A stretch of DNA of 64,000 bases, taken from positions 186,001-250,000 of the forward strand of contig NZ_FNHN01000001.1 of the NCBI RefSeq assembly GCF_900103525.1, written 5' to 3'. A program made the position numbers and the translations under genes. Position 1 is the first letter of the stretch. Every line of letters starts with the position of its first letter. The notes below the pieces were generated by a model. The model did not search any database, was not told the DNA's origin, and saw only the letters and a list, made by a program, of their open reading frames with translations. The stretch comes from Bacillus sp. OK048. GTDB taxonomy: Bacteria > Bacillota > Bacilli > Bacillales > Cytobacillaceae. Shown piece by piece: positions 32,378 through 41,679 of this stretch.

Positions 32378-34987
32378 TTGAAAGCGCTTACTAAGATGTT
32401 GGCGATGGTACTTTCTTTGGTTATGGTTTTGAGTGCAGTTCCTGGGATGTCTTTTGCTGAGGAGGAAATGAAACAAATCCGGGACACCTCGCAATTAAAA
32501 TGGGAAAGTATCTCGTTCGGTCAGTCTACTGATTTAAACTTTTCCGCAAATGTCCTGCCTAATAAAATTGGCACCAATTACGCGAAACCGGAGGTGCCAG
32601 GGACCATTGATGGGGCGATTACATTGGAAAGCCGCGGCGGAAAACTGGCACCTGGCCACGATGGATTAACGTTCTATTACACCAAGCTCGACGCGAAAAC
32701 TGATAACTTTGTTCTCGAGGCCGATCTCACCATTGAACAATTTGGACCTGAAACTGGTGCTGCACCTAATGGTCAGGAAAGTGCGGGAATCATGGTTAGA
32801 GACACCATTGCTGCACCAAGGCAGGACCCGATGATGACAGGGTACGAAGAGGTTCCGGCTGCTTCGAATATTTTTGGTGTCGGCATGATGCGCCACGGAA
32901 TCAGCCCGATCTATCGGACGGGAGTCGTGTATCCATGGGGCAATTTAGGCAGTCAGTTAAAAGCGACCGGATTTACAACGGATCCAGCCTATACTCTGCC
33001 AATCGGAACACCGGTCAGGGTCAAATTAGAAAGAACAGACACTGAATTTATCATGTCAACCACGTTCACACATTCTTCGGAACAAAAGACGTTTGAGACT
33101 CGGGTGAAAGGGGCCGATTTGGTACAAATCCTTGACCCCGACCATATGTATGTTGGTTTTTACGCAGCAAGAAATGCAAAAATGACGGTGAGGAATGCGA
33201 GCTTGACGCTCAGCAATGCCCATACCGTTCCAACACCTCCGGCACCGCCGGCAAAAGAAAATGCAGTGATAAACATTGTTTCCGCACCGGAATCAGGCTC
33301 TGCAGATTATAAACTGAGAGTGCTTGCGAACTACGATGGCTCGATTTCTGTAACGAGAGACGGGAAAGAGGTCGTAGGCAAGACAGCCGTAGTGAAGAAT
33401 GAAGTATATTCCTTCGAAACCAAATTGGAAACCGATAGCACCGAGTTTACCATTGTTTATACACCAATAGATGCGCCTTTGACGGCAGCTATTACGAAAA
33501 CCATTAAGGTAACGAAAAAGATTTTTAACAGTGGGGAAGGATTGTTTGTTTCTCCAAAGGGAACCAGCACTGGAAAGGGTACGATAGCGGATCCAATGGA
33601 TTTAGAAACGGCGATTAAGTACGTCCTACCTGGTGAATCGATTTTTATGCGGGAAGGAACCTATACGCCTTCGGCCATGCTGAACATTAAAAAGGAATAC
33701 AGTGGTTTAATGGATCAAGTGAAAACGATTGCTGCCTATAATGGTGAAAAAGTAACCATCGATGGCCAAGGAAAGCTTGCCAATGTGATTCAGCTGAATG
33801 CCGATTACTGGCATGTGGCGGGATTCCATATCACGGGCGCCACAGCTAATGGGATGAGGGTGAGCGGTGATCACAATGTGGTCGAGCAAATGCTCTTTAA
33901 CTTTAACGGCGATACCGGTCTACAAATTACAGGAAGCGGTACGAACCCTGATTTATGGCCGAAGTACAATCTGATTCTTAACTGCGAATCACATGATAAC
34001 CGCGACCCCCGTGATGAAGATGCAGACGGATTTGCCGCTAAATTAGGGGTCGGCGAAGGCAATGTGTTTAAAGGGAATATCGCCCATCACAATATTGATG
34101 ACGGCTGGGATTTATATAACCGGACAAATGAAGGCGCCAATATGCCGATCACATTAGAAGGGAATATTGCCTATTCGAACGGAAAGTTGAGCAACGGCTA
34201 TAACAAAGATGGCAATATGGGCAATGGATTTAAACTTGGCGGTGAAGGTCTTCCGGTCGCCCATATCGTTCGCAACAATCTTTCTTTTGACAATAACATG
34301 GACGGGTTTACCGACAATTTTAATCCGGGAAAAATGATTGTTGAAAACAATACTTCTTTTAATAATAAGCGCTTTAACTATGTGTTCCGGATCAATCCAT
34401 ATTTCAAGGCTGAAGAACAGGGAATTTTCAAAAATAACCTTTCCTTTAGGACGAAGACAGGTGCATTAGCCGATTTTATTTCTGGTGTAGTGGATGAAAC
34501 AAACTTCTTCTATAACGGATCAGAATCGGTGAACAGTAAGGGAATGACTGTAATGAATGAGGATTTTGTCAGCCTGGACGTCCCTGCCGCATTTACACGC
34601 TCTAAAAAGGGAACCATCCAATTTGGCGATTTTCTTCGATTGTCCCCTGCCAGTGCCCTTAATAAGGCAGGTTCAGGACAAAGCAATGTGGGCGCACTGG
34701 AAGCAAATCCACTGTCCATTAAAGTAAAAGGTCCTGATTCCTTGAAAGAGGGAGAGACTGGAGAGCTTGTTGTAATGGGAATTTATGCGGATGGCTCAAT
34801 GAAAACATTGAGTGCCGATGTTGAGTATGCCAGTAAAGACTCAGCAATGGCGGTGGTAGAGGACGACGGTTCCATCCAAGCAGGTAAGAAGGGAAAAACG
34901 ATGATTACGGTCAGCTACCATGACTTGAAAGCGGAGCATTATATTCATATTAAACAAATGCCGCCAGGGCAGAAAAAGAAACAATAG
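32378..34987 (+). CDS. Secreted PL9-type pectate lyase with C-terminal Ig-like domain
   Basis: An 869-residue secreted protein from TTG 32378 (GGAG upstream). The signal peptide is MKALTKMLAMVLSLVMVLSA, cleaved near SFA-EE. Residues about 35-280 form a beta-sandwich module, followed by a right-handed beta helix (about 390-720) containing LFVSPKGTSTGKGTIADP, FMREGTYTP and a CESHDNRDPRDEDADGFAAK calcium/catalytic region typical of PL9 lyases. A BIG2-like domain closes the protein (about 775-860). PL9 enzymes cleave polygalacturonate by beta-elimination with a lysine base. A cre-like site overlaps the start. Base composition appears richer in G+C than its neighbours. Confidence 0.85.
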   Translation: MKALTKMLAMVLSLVMVLSAVPGMSFAEEEMKQIRDTSQLKWESISFGQSTDLNFSANVLPNKIGTNYAKPEVPGTIDGAITLESRGGKLAPGHDGLTFYYTKLDAKTDNFVLEADLTIEQFGPETGAAPNGQESAGIMVRDTIAAPRQDPMMTGYEEVPAASNIFGVGMMRHGISPIYRTGVVYPWGNLGSQLKATGFTTDPAYTLPIGTPVRVKLERTDTEFIMSTTFTHSSEQKTFETRVKGADLVQILDPDHMYVGFYAARNAKMTVRNASLTLSNAHTVPTPPAPPAKENAVINIVSAPESGSADYKLRVLANYDGSISVTRDGKEVVGKTAVVKNEVYSFETKLETDSTEFTIVYTPIDAPLTAAITKTIKVTKKIFNSGEGLFVSPKGTSTGKGTIADPMDLETAIKYVLPGESIFMREGTYTPSAMLNIKKEYSGLMDQVKTIAAYNGEKVTIDGQGKLANVIQLNADYWHVAGFHITGATANGMRVSGDHNVVEQMLFNFNGDTGLQITGSGTNPDLWPKYNLILNCESHDNRDPRDEDADGFAAKLGVGEGNVFKGNIAHHNIDDGWDLYNRTNEGANMPITLEGNIAYSNGKLSNGYNKDGNMGNGFKLGGEGLPVAHIVRNNLSFDNNMDGFTDNFNPGKMIVENNTSFNNKRFNYVFRINPYFKAEEQGIFKNNLSFRTKTGALADFISGVVDETNFFYNGSESVNSKGMTVMNEDFVSLDVPAAFTRSKKGTIQFGDFLRLSPASALNKAGSGQSNVGALEANPLSIKVKGPDSLKEGETGELVVMGIYADGSMKTLSADVEYASKDSAMAVVEDDGSIQAGKKGKTMITVSYHDLKAEHYIHIKQMPPGQKKKQ
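32379..32392. promoter_or_regulatory. cre-like catabolite repression site over the PL9 start
   Basis: TGAAAGCGCTTACT matches the CcpA consensus TGWAANCGNTNWCA except for the last base. It overlaps the first codons of the lyase gene, a position where CcpA can block elongation. Confidence 0.6.
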
Positions 34988-35030
34988 TATTCTATTGGTA
35001 AGGAAAATTAAATCGTTAGAAATTTACCTG

Positions 35031-35058
35031 GGTCAAGCATCATGCTTGGCTCTTTTTC
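35031..35058 (+). terminator. Probable terminator after the PL9 gene
   Basis: The inverted repeat CAAGCAT/ATGCTTG is followed by GGCTCTTTTTCT. The arms almost abut, so the hairpin is tight. The rest of 34988-35267 shows no gene. Confidence 0.5.
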
Positions 35059-35267
35059 TATATGGTACTCGGCAATTTCCTCCATTTACCAGCAGACCCA
35101 CCGGTTTGCGGCTTTTTCCAATGCAAAAAAAGCCAGGCGAACCGTCCCTCCGGTTTTCAAAAAGTGCACCTTACTTGCATGAACAACCAGCGAACGTTAT
35201 TATTTAAGATTGGTAAGACCGTTTTCAATATCAGGTTTTTCTTTTTAAACTCCTAGGAGGAAACGAA

Positions 35268-36266
35268 ATGAATGTCATTGAGGTTCAAGATTTACGGAAA
35301 GAATTTAACTCCTATTCAAGCCGGCCAGGTTTGGCTGGAGCTTTTCGAGACTTATTTACAAGAAATTATAAAGTCCATGCCGCTGTGGATACTATTTCCT
35401 TAACAGTTAAACAAGGGGAAATGGTTGGCTATATTGGCGAGAACGGAGCTGGTAAATCAACGACGATTAAAATGTTAACCGGAATTTTGACACCTACTTC
35501 AGGTTCCATTATCGTAAATGGGATGAACCCCCATAAGCAGCGAGAAGAATTCGTGCGAACCATTGGCGTTGTGTTCGGTCAGCGGTCACAGCTATGGTGG
35601 GATATTGCCGTTCAAGAGTCCTTCCGGTTATTAAAAAAAGTATACCGTGTTTCCGATGAGGACTATAACCGTCATATGGGACATGTGATAGAGACGTTAG
35701 AAATCGGTCCATTACTAGATAAACCGGTACGAAAGCTGTCCCTTGGACAACGGATGCGCTGCGAATTAGCCGCCGCTCTCGTACACAATCCTCCGCTCCT
35801 CTTTTTAGACGAGCCAACGATTGGACTAGATGTTTTAGTGAAATTAAAAATTCGTAAGTTTCTGCAGGAAATTAACGAGGAATATAAAACAACCATTCTT
35901 TTAACGACACATGACTTAACGGATATTGAAGCCCTTTGTGAACGAGTGGTGTTATTAGATGAAGGAAAAATCATCTATGACGGTAAGCTGAATCAGCTTC
36001 AAGCACATGCCGTTGAAGGAAAACAAATCGAATTCGAATTTTTGTCAGAAATCTCTCGCAGCAGCCTGCCTGGTACCGGAAATATTCTATGGGAACAAAA
36101 GGACGCGACAACCTGGCTTGGGGTTATCAATGGCGATGAACAACTGGTCTCTCAATTAATTAGTGATGTCATACAAAGAAATCCGATTAAAAATGTTCGA
36201 ATTAATGAGGTTTCGACTGAAGAGATTGTCCGCAAGATTTATGAAGAAGGAATGGCCCTCACATGA
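35268..36266 (+). CDS. ABC transporter ATP-binding protein (ABC-2 type exporter)
   Basis: A 332-residue ATPase. Walker A is GENGAGKST (57-65), the signature is LSLGQRMRCELAAALVH, Walker B is LLFLDEPTIGLD, and the H-loop is TTHDLTD. The unusual N-terminal insert SYSSRPGLAGAFRDLFTRNY places it with the ABC-2 subfamily whose partners are two DUF990-type (ABC2_membrane_6) permeases. A C-terminal extension of about 90 residues is probably regulatory. GGAGG precedes the ATG, and the stop overlaps the next start (ATGA). The substrate is unknown. Confidence 0.9.
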   Translation: MNVIEVQDLRKEFNSYSSRPGLAGAFRDLFTRNYKVHAAVDTISLTVKQGEMVGYIGENGAGKSTTIKMLTGILTPTSGSIIVNGMNPHKQREEFVRTIGVVFGQRSQLWWDIAVQESFRLLKKVYRVSDEDYNRHMGHVIETLEIGPLLDKPVRKLSLGQRMRCELAAALVHNPPLLFLDEPTIGLDVLVKLKIRKFLQEINEEYKTTILLTTHDLTDIEALCERVVLLDEGKIIYDGKLNQLQAHAVEGKQIEFEFLSEISRSSLPGTGNILWEQKDATTWLGVINGDEQLVSQLISDVIQRNPIKNVRINEVSTEEIVRKIYEEGMALT

Positions 36267-37054
36267 GTATGTATGTGGAAATGATTCGGGTTCGTTTTTT
36301 AATGATGCTCGCCTATCGGACAAACTATTATAGTGGAATCCTAATTTACAGCATCAATATTGGAGCCTACTATTTTTTATGGTCTGCGATTTACGGAGGG
36401 AAAGAAGAAATTCAAGGATTATCAGTCATTCAAATGACCACCTATGTGGCAGTCGCCTGGATGGCAAGAGCGTTTTATTATAACAATATTGATCGTGAAA
36501 TAGCGGCTGAAATTAAAGATGGCAAAGTCGCGATTGAAATGATTCGTCCCTATAATTATTTAGGGATGAAAACCATGCAGGCACTGGGAGAAGGAATCTT
36601 TCGTTTATTATTTTTCTCTGTCCCAGGTATGATCATCGTTGCCTTGATTTTTCCAGTCAGGTTTGATGCTAGCTTAACAACGTGGATGTTTTTCTTTGTC
36701 TCGCTCATTTTTAGTTTTATTGTCAATACACATATCAACCTATTAACGGGAATGATGACGTTTTTTTTATTTAATAACTCAGGATTGATTCGAGCAAAAC
36801 GTGTTGTCATTGATTTATTCTCAGGTTTGCTCCTCCCTATTTCCTTTTATCCAGACTGGGCTCAATCTGTAATGTCCTATTTGCCTTTTCAGGCGATCAG
36901 TTATGTTCCTAGTATGATTTTTACAGAAGGCTTTGTTGGACAGGAGATTTATAATGCTTTGCTCTCGCAAGCATTTTGGGTTTTCATCTTACTAATTCCG
37001 ATCCGACTTTTATGGATGCTAGCTAAAAAACACTTAATTGTACAAGGGGGCTGA
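36263..37054 (+). CDS. ABC-2 type permease subunit 1
   Basis: A 263-residue, six-segment membrane protein of the ABC2_membrane_6 type, starting MSMYVEMIRVRFLMMLAYRTNYYSG, with a conserved REIAAEIKDGKVAIEMIRPYNY cytosolic stretch. It overlaps the ATPase gene by four bases and is followed two bases later by the second permease, so the three are translationally coupled and form one exporter. The cargo cannot be inferred from the sequence. Confidence 0.85.
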   Translation: MSMYVEMIRVRFLMMLAYRTNYYSGILIYSINIGAYYFLWSAIYGGKEEIQGLSVIQMTTYVAVAWMARAFYYNNIDREIAAEIKDGKVAIEMIRPYNYLGMKTMQALGEGIFRLLFFSVPGMIIVALIFPVRFDASLTTWMFFFVSLIFSFIVNTHINLLTGMMTFFLFNNSGLIRAKRVVIDLFSGLLLPISFYPDWAQSVMSYLPFQAISYVPSMIFTEGFVGQEIYNALLSQAFWVFILLIPIRLLWMLAKKHLIVQGG

Positions 37055-37056
37055 CA

Positions 37057-37842
37057 ATGTTTCAAATATCATTGTTCTTTCAATATGCCTCGCAATATTT
37101 AAAAACTAGGCTCACTTATCGTGTCGATACGGCAGTTGAAATTTTTTCTGATTTATTGTCTCAAGCCGTCAATTTAATTTTTATTTTAATTGTTTTTCGC
37201 CATACTGCCGCTTTAGGCGGCTGGAATCGAGATGAAATCATTTTTATTTATGGATTTTTCCTTGTTCCTTATGCCTTATTTTCGTCCTTTTTTAATATAT
37301 GGGACTTTAATGAACGCTATATTGTCAAAGGAGAAATGGACCGTGTCCTAACTCGCCCGGTTCACAGCCTATTCCAAATTATCATGGAACGAATGGAGCT
37401 TGAATCATTATTCGGGGTGATTACTGGCATAGTGATTATGGGGTATTCAGCTGCACATCAAGGCTTAACATTTGCGTGGTATGATGTTTTGTTCTTTATC
37501 ATCATGGTGATAGGCGGGGCTTTAATTTATGCCGGTATATTTATTGCTCTCGCAACGATTGGCTTTTGGTCTGACAGCCGTACCGATATAATGCCAATGA
37601 TGTACAATATCAGCAATTACGGCCGCTACCCTGTGAATATTTACAATAAAGTTATTCAATTTGTGTTAACGTGGATCTTACCTTTCGCTTTTGTCGGTGT
37701 CTATCCTGCATCCTACTTTTTAAATAGAGAAGAATGGATTGGCTATGCCTTTTTTACACCCGTTATGGGAATCCTCTTCTTCGGGATTGCGATTTTTCTT
37801 TGGAATGCGGGCGTAAAAAAATACCGTGGCGCTGGGAATTAA
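37057..37842 (+). CDS. ABC-2 type permease subunit 2
   Basis: A 261-residue membrane protein homologous in layout to its neighbour. It has about six membrane segments and the equivalent cytosolic motif ERYIVKGEMDRVLTRPVHSLFQ. Pairs of such permeases with one ATPase form heterodimeric exporters in Firmicutes. A ribosome binding site (AAGGGGG) lies at the end of the preceding gene. It is the last gene of the operon; the following 800 bases hold only debris and repeats. Confidence 0.85.
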   Translation: MFQISLFFQYASQYLKTRLTYRVDTAVEIFSDLLSQAVNLIFILIVFRHTAALGGWNRDEIIFIYGFFLVPYALFSSFFNIWDFNERYIVKGEMDRVLTRPVHSLFQIIMERMELESLFGVITGIVIMGYSAAHQGLTFAWYDVLFFIIMVIGGALIYAGIFIALATIGFWSDSRTDIMPMMYNISNYGRYPVNIYNKVIQFVLTWILPFAFVGVYPASYFLNREEWIGYAFFTPVMGILFFGIAIFLWNAGVKKYRGAGN

Positions 37843-37970
37843 CCTTTGACTTAGTATGGATTCAGCATGCTACATTATTGATTAATTGTTCTTGTACTGG
37901 AGCTAGTAAAGGGCAACTAAGTGCCAGCCACAAACCAAATAATTTTCAAACTAGAATAATCCCAAAAAAA

Positions 37971-38012
37971 AGCCAGGAACTTTCCATTATGAGGATGGTT
38001 CCTGGCTCCTTG
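37971..38012 (-). terminator. Terminator attached to a gene remnant
   Basis: The stem AGCCAGGAAC/GTTCCTGGCT is followed by eight T residues on the minus strand only, so it terminates minus-strand transcription, although the nearest intact minus-strand gene ends 650 bases away. Confidence 0.7.
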
Positions 38013-38026
38013 GTTGAAGCAAAATC

Positions 38027-38116
38027 TTACTTTTCTCCATGGTCAATTTCCATATTCTTATAAGCTGTTCGATAAAAAGCTGTTGATCCCGCATCAAGAA
38101 CCCAGAGGGTCTGCAC
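38027..38116 (-). pseudogene. C-terminal remnant of an unidentified gene
   Basis: A minus-strand frame encodes LWVLDAGSTAFYRTAYKN and ends MEIDHGEK-stop 15 bases before an intact terminator. An in-frame stop lies just upstream, leaving only 29 codons. The protein-like composition and correctly placed terminator suggest the tail of a deleted gene. I do not recognise the family. Confidence 0.4.
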
Positions 38117-38661
38117 TTATCGGTTGGGGGGCAGGTTAATTACCCGAGCTGATAAATAGGCGGACAAATGAGACTGTCGATTAACTCATTTAACCTTTTA
38201 GAAAACGAAGATTCCAACTATTTTTTGCTTAAATAGATATAAAAAACTATAAAAAGTAGCTAAAAAAGCAAATATTTGGTCACAATTTCATTAAATTGGG
38301 GTTGCTAAATTTCACTTGCCTAATTAATCGACAGTCTCCAAATTCCGCCTATTTTGTAATTATTATTAAAAACAGCTTAAATAGACGGAGAGATTCCACC
38401 TATTGACTCGAAAAATATTAAAATGAGGGATTTTGCATTGCATAACCGGAAAACCTCCCCTTATTTTCCCCAAAACGAGCTCTATTCTGCATTTAACCGG
38501 AAACTCTCCGCTTATTTTACGTTATTCCTAATAAAGAATCTCGCCAATTGGCTATAGAGTGTTTAACTTTTTATTTACCAATAAGGATCCAATACGACTG
38601 TCATTTCTGCACGTATTTTAAGAAAAGCACCTCAAACTGAACCCTTTAATATGATACAACT
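38117..38661. other. Intergenic stretch with inverted repeat and repeated motifs
   Basis: No gene is seen. A perfect 14-bp inverted repeat, AGACTGTCGATTAA (38171-38184) and its complement (38324-38337), bounds a 167-bp A+T-rich segment. Beyond it, related motifs recur: CCGCCTATTTTG, CCACCTATTGA, CCGGAAAACCTCC and CCGGAAACTCTCCGCTTATTTT. These look like degenerate intergenic repeats. Confidence 0.6.
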
Positions 38662-39453
38662 TCACTTCCTAAAGATTTCGGCATTTTTGATCATTCGATT
38701 TTCGCTCATGGTCCTTAATTTCTTGATATCAAGACGAATGAGGAGTGAAACCGCTAGAGCTATAATAAAAATTCCTGAAAAAATGACTAATGTCCCATGA
38801 TAGCTTCCTGTTGTTTCCCTTACCCAGGATACAAAGATCGGTCCAGCTAGACCGGCTGCTGCCCATGCCGTTAAAATATATCCATGAATAGCCCCAAGCT
38901 GCTTGGTTCCAAACAAATCACCGATATAGGCTGGTATGGATGCAAAACCTCCTCCATAACAGGTCATGATCATATAAACAATAATAGAAAATATAATTCC
39001 AACTGTAATATTTGGAAGCATGAAAAAGGCAACAATTTGAAAAGCAAAGACTAACGTGTACACATTTGGTCTTCCGATATAATCCGAAATGGTAGCCCAA
39101 ACAATCCGTCCACCACCGTTAAATAACCCCATGATTCCAACCATTGCTGCTGCCCCAGCTGCTGACATACCTACTAGCTCTTGTGCCATAGGCGATGCAA
39201 CAGAAAGAATTGCGATTCCACAAGTAATATTGATAAATAACATAATCCATAGGGCCCAAAACTGTCTTGTTCTGACTGCCTCGTTGGCGGTTAACTGTTG
39301 CAGATCTTCTTTTAGTTTCATACCGCCTGATTTTTTTCCTGCTGCTTCTAACCCCTTAGGTACCCAACCAGCTTTGGGCGCCTCGATGATTGTCTCTTTT
39401 CCAAGTTCTCCTGATCCAAGTAACATTACCTTTTTTGAATGGGAACCAAACAC
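38662..39453 (-). pseudogene. Chimeric, truncated OFA-type MFS transporter with PurT N-terminus
   Basis: The 263-codon frame begins (GTG, GAGGAG upstream) with MFGSHSKKVMLLGSGELGKE TIIEA, the start of the formate-dependent GAR transformylase PurT (VMLLGSGELGKE is its nucleotide-binding motif). It then switches to APKAGWVPKGLE and the C-terminal half of an oxalate/formate-antiporter-family MFS protein, with six membrane segments including FNGGGRIVWATISDYIGR and CYGGGFASIPAYIGDLFG. The PurT catalytic part and the first six transporter segments are missing. An in-frame deletion joining two genes best explains this. A functional half-transporter is unlikely. Confidence 0.75.
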
Positions 39454-39486
39454 TTATCACAACTCCTCATCGTTTGTCTTTTGACT

Positions 39487-39570
39487 ATAATACCTTATAT
39501 TTATACCTATTTCAAGTAAATATTCTCCATTAAACACGAACATTAATTATTAAATTTTATTTATCGTTCG
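39487..39570 (-). promoter_or_regulatory. Promoter with PurR-type operator pair (former purT promoter)
   Basis: On the minus strand TTGAAA (39515-39510), a 17-base spacer and TATTAT (39492-39487) form a sigma-A promoter. Just upstream CGAAC (39537-39541) and GTTCG (39566-39570) are inverted, each with A/T flanks (CGAACATTA, TATCGTTCG), like the paired PurBoxes of Bacillus pur genes. This agrees with the PurT start of the downstream frame. Confidence 0.6.
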
Positions 39571-39640
39571 TTTTTTTCGAGAATTAAAATCTATGAATGA
39601 ACGTACAAGCAACTTTTAACTATTCGGTTAGCTCCATAAC

Positions 39641-39668
39641 AAAAAGGCTACCGTTTTGATAGCCTTTT
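39641..39668 (-). terminator. Terminator of the EamA transporter gene
   Basis: The stem AAAAAGGCTA/TAGCCTTTT lies 40 bases past the transporter stop; it could act in either direction. Confidence 0.7.
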
Positions 39669-39707
39669 CTTAAATAATTATTTTTCCATCGTGGGAAGCA
39701 CTAGAAA

Positions 39708-40679
39708 TCAAGATACCCATTCCCGCAATTTAGTTGGAACAAGCCGCTTGTATCCATTCTTTTGCAACCTTACAAAAATATTATTAGCAAGAAGTGAAAG
39801 AATGATTAAGGCAGTTCCTAAAATGTCAAACATCGTTACATCATTGCCTTGATAAATCGAAATTACGAGTGTGGTAACGGGAACAAAGTTAATGAATAAA
39901 AGTGCATTGATTGGTGATAAAATACTTACACCGATGTTCCAACCGAGCAGTGCAATCAGACCAGGAAATACTATCATAAACAGTAAATGCGGACTTGTGG
40001 CTATCATCACTTCTTCTGTTGGGATAGATATATATCCAAACAGTGTTGCTGCTGTCACTATCACAGCCGCCGTTATCGTTCCAAGTAAACAGCTTAACGT
40101 TGTATACCGCAAAACGGACCAACCCCTAAACTTACTCCCACCCATTGTGTAAATAACCCATCCAATGACTGCAATAAAGATGAGTATGGAAGGAAAAATC
40201 GCATCCGTCGCACCTAGAAAAGCTTGAATATTACCTTTTGTAATGACAAACATCGCACCGATTAATGACACGATTACACAGATAAAAGTGAATGAATAAG
40301 GGCGTTTATTAAAAATCAACCATATCATCACAATGGAAATCATTGGCATTAAGGACTCCATAATGGATGCAACCATTACTCCTGATTCTCCCATTAAATC
40401 TTCTCCCCAGAAGATAAATAGATTATAGACGGTAAATGCCATTGTGCCAAAGAACCATAATGGCAGACCTTTGCCTTCAAATCGAAAAGCTTGTTTTCCT
40501 TCTTTCCAGAAAAGCATCGCTACCAAAATGATGGTAACAGCACCATAACGAATGATGGTAAAATAAAAAGGATCAATATGCTTAAAAGCTGCATGTGCGA
40601 CTGGAAACATGGCTCCCCATGAAACGGCAGCAATAAAACACAAAAAAGCCCCCCATACTACATTATTTCTCATGTCCAT
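39708..40679 (-). CDS. EamA/DMT-superfamily transporter
   Basis: A 323-residue protein with ten predicted membrane segments in two EamA repeats: WGAFLCFIAAVSWGAMFPVAHAAFKHIDP begins the first, and ILIFIAVIGWVIYTMGGSKF begins the second. Members usually export amino acids or metabolites. AGGGAGG precedes the ATG (ATG 40673 is also possible). It is divergent from a LysR regulator, which is the natural candidate to control it. Confidence 0.88.
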   Translation of the reverse strand: MDMRNNVVWGAFLCFIAAVSWGAMFPVAHAAFKHIDPFYFTIIRYGAVTIILVAMLFWKEGKQAFRFEGKGLPLWFFGTMAFTVYNLFIFWGEDLMGESGVMVASIMESLMPMISIVMIWLIFNKRPYSFTFICVIVSLIGAMFVITKGNIQAFLGATDAIFPSILIFIAVIGWVIYTMGGSKFRGWSVLRYTTLSCLLGTITAAVIVTAATLFGYISIPTEEVMIATSPHLLFMIVFPGLIALLGWNIGVSILSPINALLFINFVPVTTLVISIYQGNDVTMFDILGTALIILSLLANNIFVRLQKNGYKRLVPTKLREWVS

Positions 40680-40811
40680 CTGCCTCCCTGTATTAATAGT
40701 AGATTGATTATCTATCTTTTCTGATATCTTGTAAAATCATTTTAATTGATGATTTCCTATCATTTTTTGTGATATCATATGAATAGAGAAAAATTTATGG
40801 GGGGATTAACA

Positions 40812-41663
40812 ATGGAGTTTAAAGACCTTGAGATTTTTCAGTTGGTTGCAGATAAAGGAACCATTACAGCAGCAGCAAATGAGTTGAATTATGTGCAATC
40901 CAATATTACATCAAGAATTCGTAAATTAGAGGCTGAAATGAACACTCCGCTGTTTAATCGCCATCGACGAGGTATGAGTTTAACACCAGAGGGGAAAAAA
41001 TTATTAACCTATAGTAAAAAAATTTTATTATTAACGGAAGAAATGAAGAATGCTGTTCAAACGAATAAAGAACCGTCTGGAAAATTAGAAATTGGAACAG
41101 TAGAAACCGTCATTCATTTACCAAAAATTTTGTCTAGCTATATTAAAAAATATAAAGATGTCGATTTGTCTGTATTTACGGGTGTTACCGAGACATTAGT
41201 AGAGGATGTTTTACATCATAAGTTGGATGGTGCTTTCATTACAGAAATGGATGTATATCCCGATCTTGTATCACATGAAGTATTTCAGGAGGAGCTCGTT
41301 TTAATTTCTGATAGAAGTATTACCACTTTGGAAGAAGTAAAACAGGAACCAATATTATGTTTTAGCAAAGGCTGCGGATACCGGGCACGTCTGGCAGAAT
41401 GGTATGAAGATCAAAACATTGCCCCTAAGAAAATAATGGAATTCGGTACATTAGAAACCATTTTGCGGAGTACTGCTATGGGACTTGGCGTTGCATTCGT
41501 TCCAAAGTCGGAAGTGAAACAATTGGAAAAGGACGGACTTATTAAATTTCACAAGGTTCCAGAGCAATACAGTAAGATAAGGACGGTTTTTATCAGAAGA
41601 GCCGATACTTACTTATCACCCACAATTGAAAAATTTATCGAAACTATTGAGTCAAATAAATAA
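40812..41663 (+). CDS. LysR-family transcriptional regulator
   Basis: A 283-residue regulator. The N-terminal helix-turn-helix reads MEFKDLEIFQLVADKGTITA then LNYVQSNITSRIRKLE; the C-terminal periplasmic-binding-protein-like effector domain runs from about residue 90. The start is ATG 40812 after GGGGGG; the frame extends 11 codons upstream to 40779 without a ribosome binding site. It is divergent from the EamA transporter with a 130-base shared region containing repeated GATATC/TGATATCAT motifs. The stop codon lies in an AAAT microsatellite. Confidence 0.9.
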   Translation: MEFKDLEIFQLVADKGTITAAANELNYVQSNITSRIRKLEAEMNTPLFNRHRRGMSLTPEGKKLLTYSKKILLLTEEMKNAVQTNKEPSGKLEIGTVETVIHLPKILSSYIKKYKDVDLSVFTGVTETLVEDVLHHKLDGAFITEMDVYPDLVSHEVFQEELVLISDRSITTLEEVKQEPILCFSKGCGYRARLAEWYEDQNIAPKKIMEFGTLETILRSTAMGLGVAFVPKSEVKQLEKDGLIKFHKVPEQYSKIRTVFIRRADTYLSPTIEKFIETIESNK

Positions 41664-41679
41664 ATAAATAAATAAATAA
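41653..41679. repeat. AAAT tetranucleotide microsatellite at the lysR stop
   Basis: Six consecutive AAAT/AATA units span the stop codon. Slippage would change only the last residue or the untranslated tail. Confidence 0.85.

Noticed and set aside
34995-35207. 70-codon plus-strand frame between the PL9 gene and the ABC operon
   Set aside because: It has no family similarity, a poor start and mixed composition, and it spans a probable terminator.
37734-38063. 109-codon frame overlapping the second ABC permease
   Set aside because: It is out of phase with the permease and continues through a terminator hairpin.
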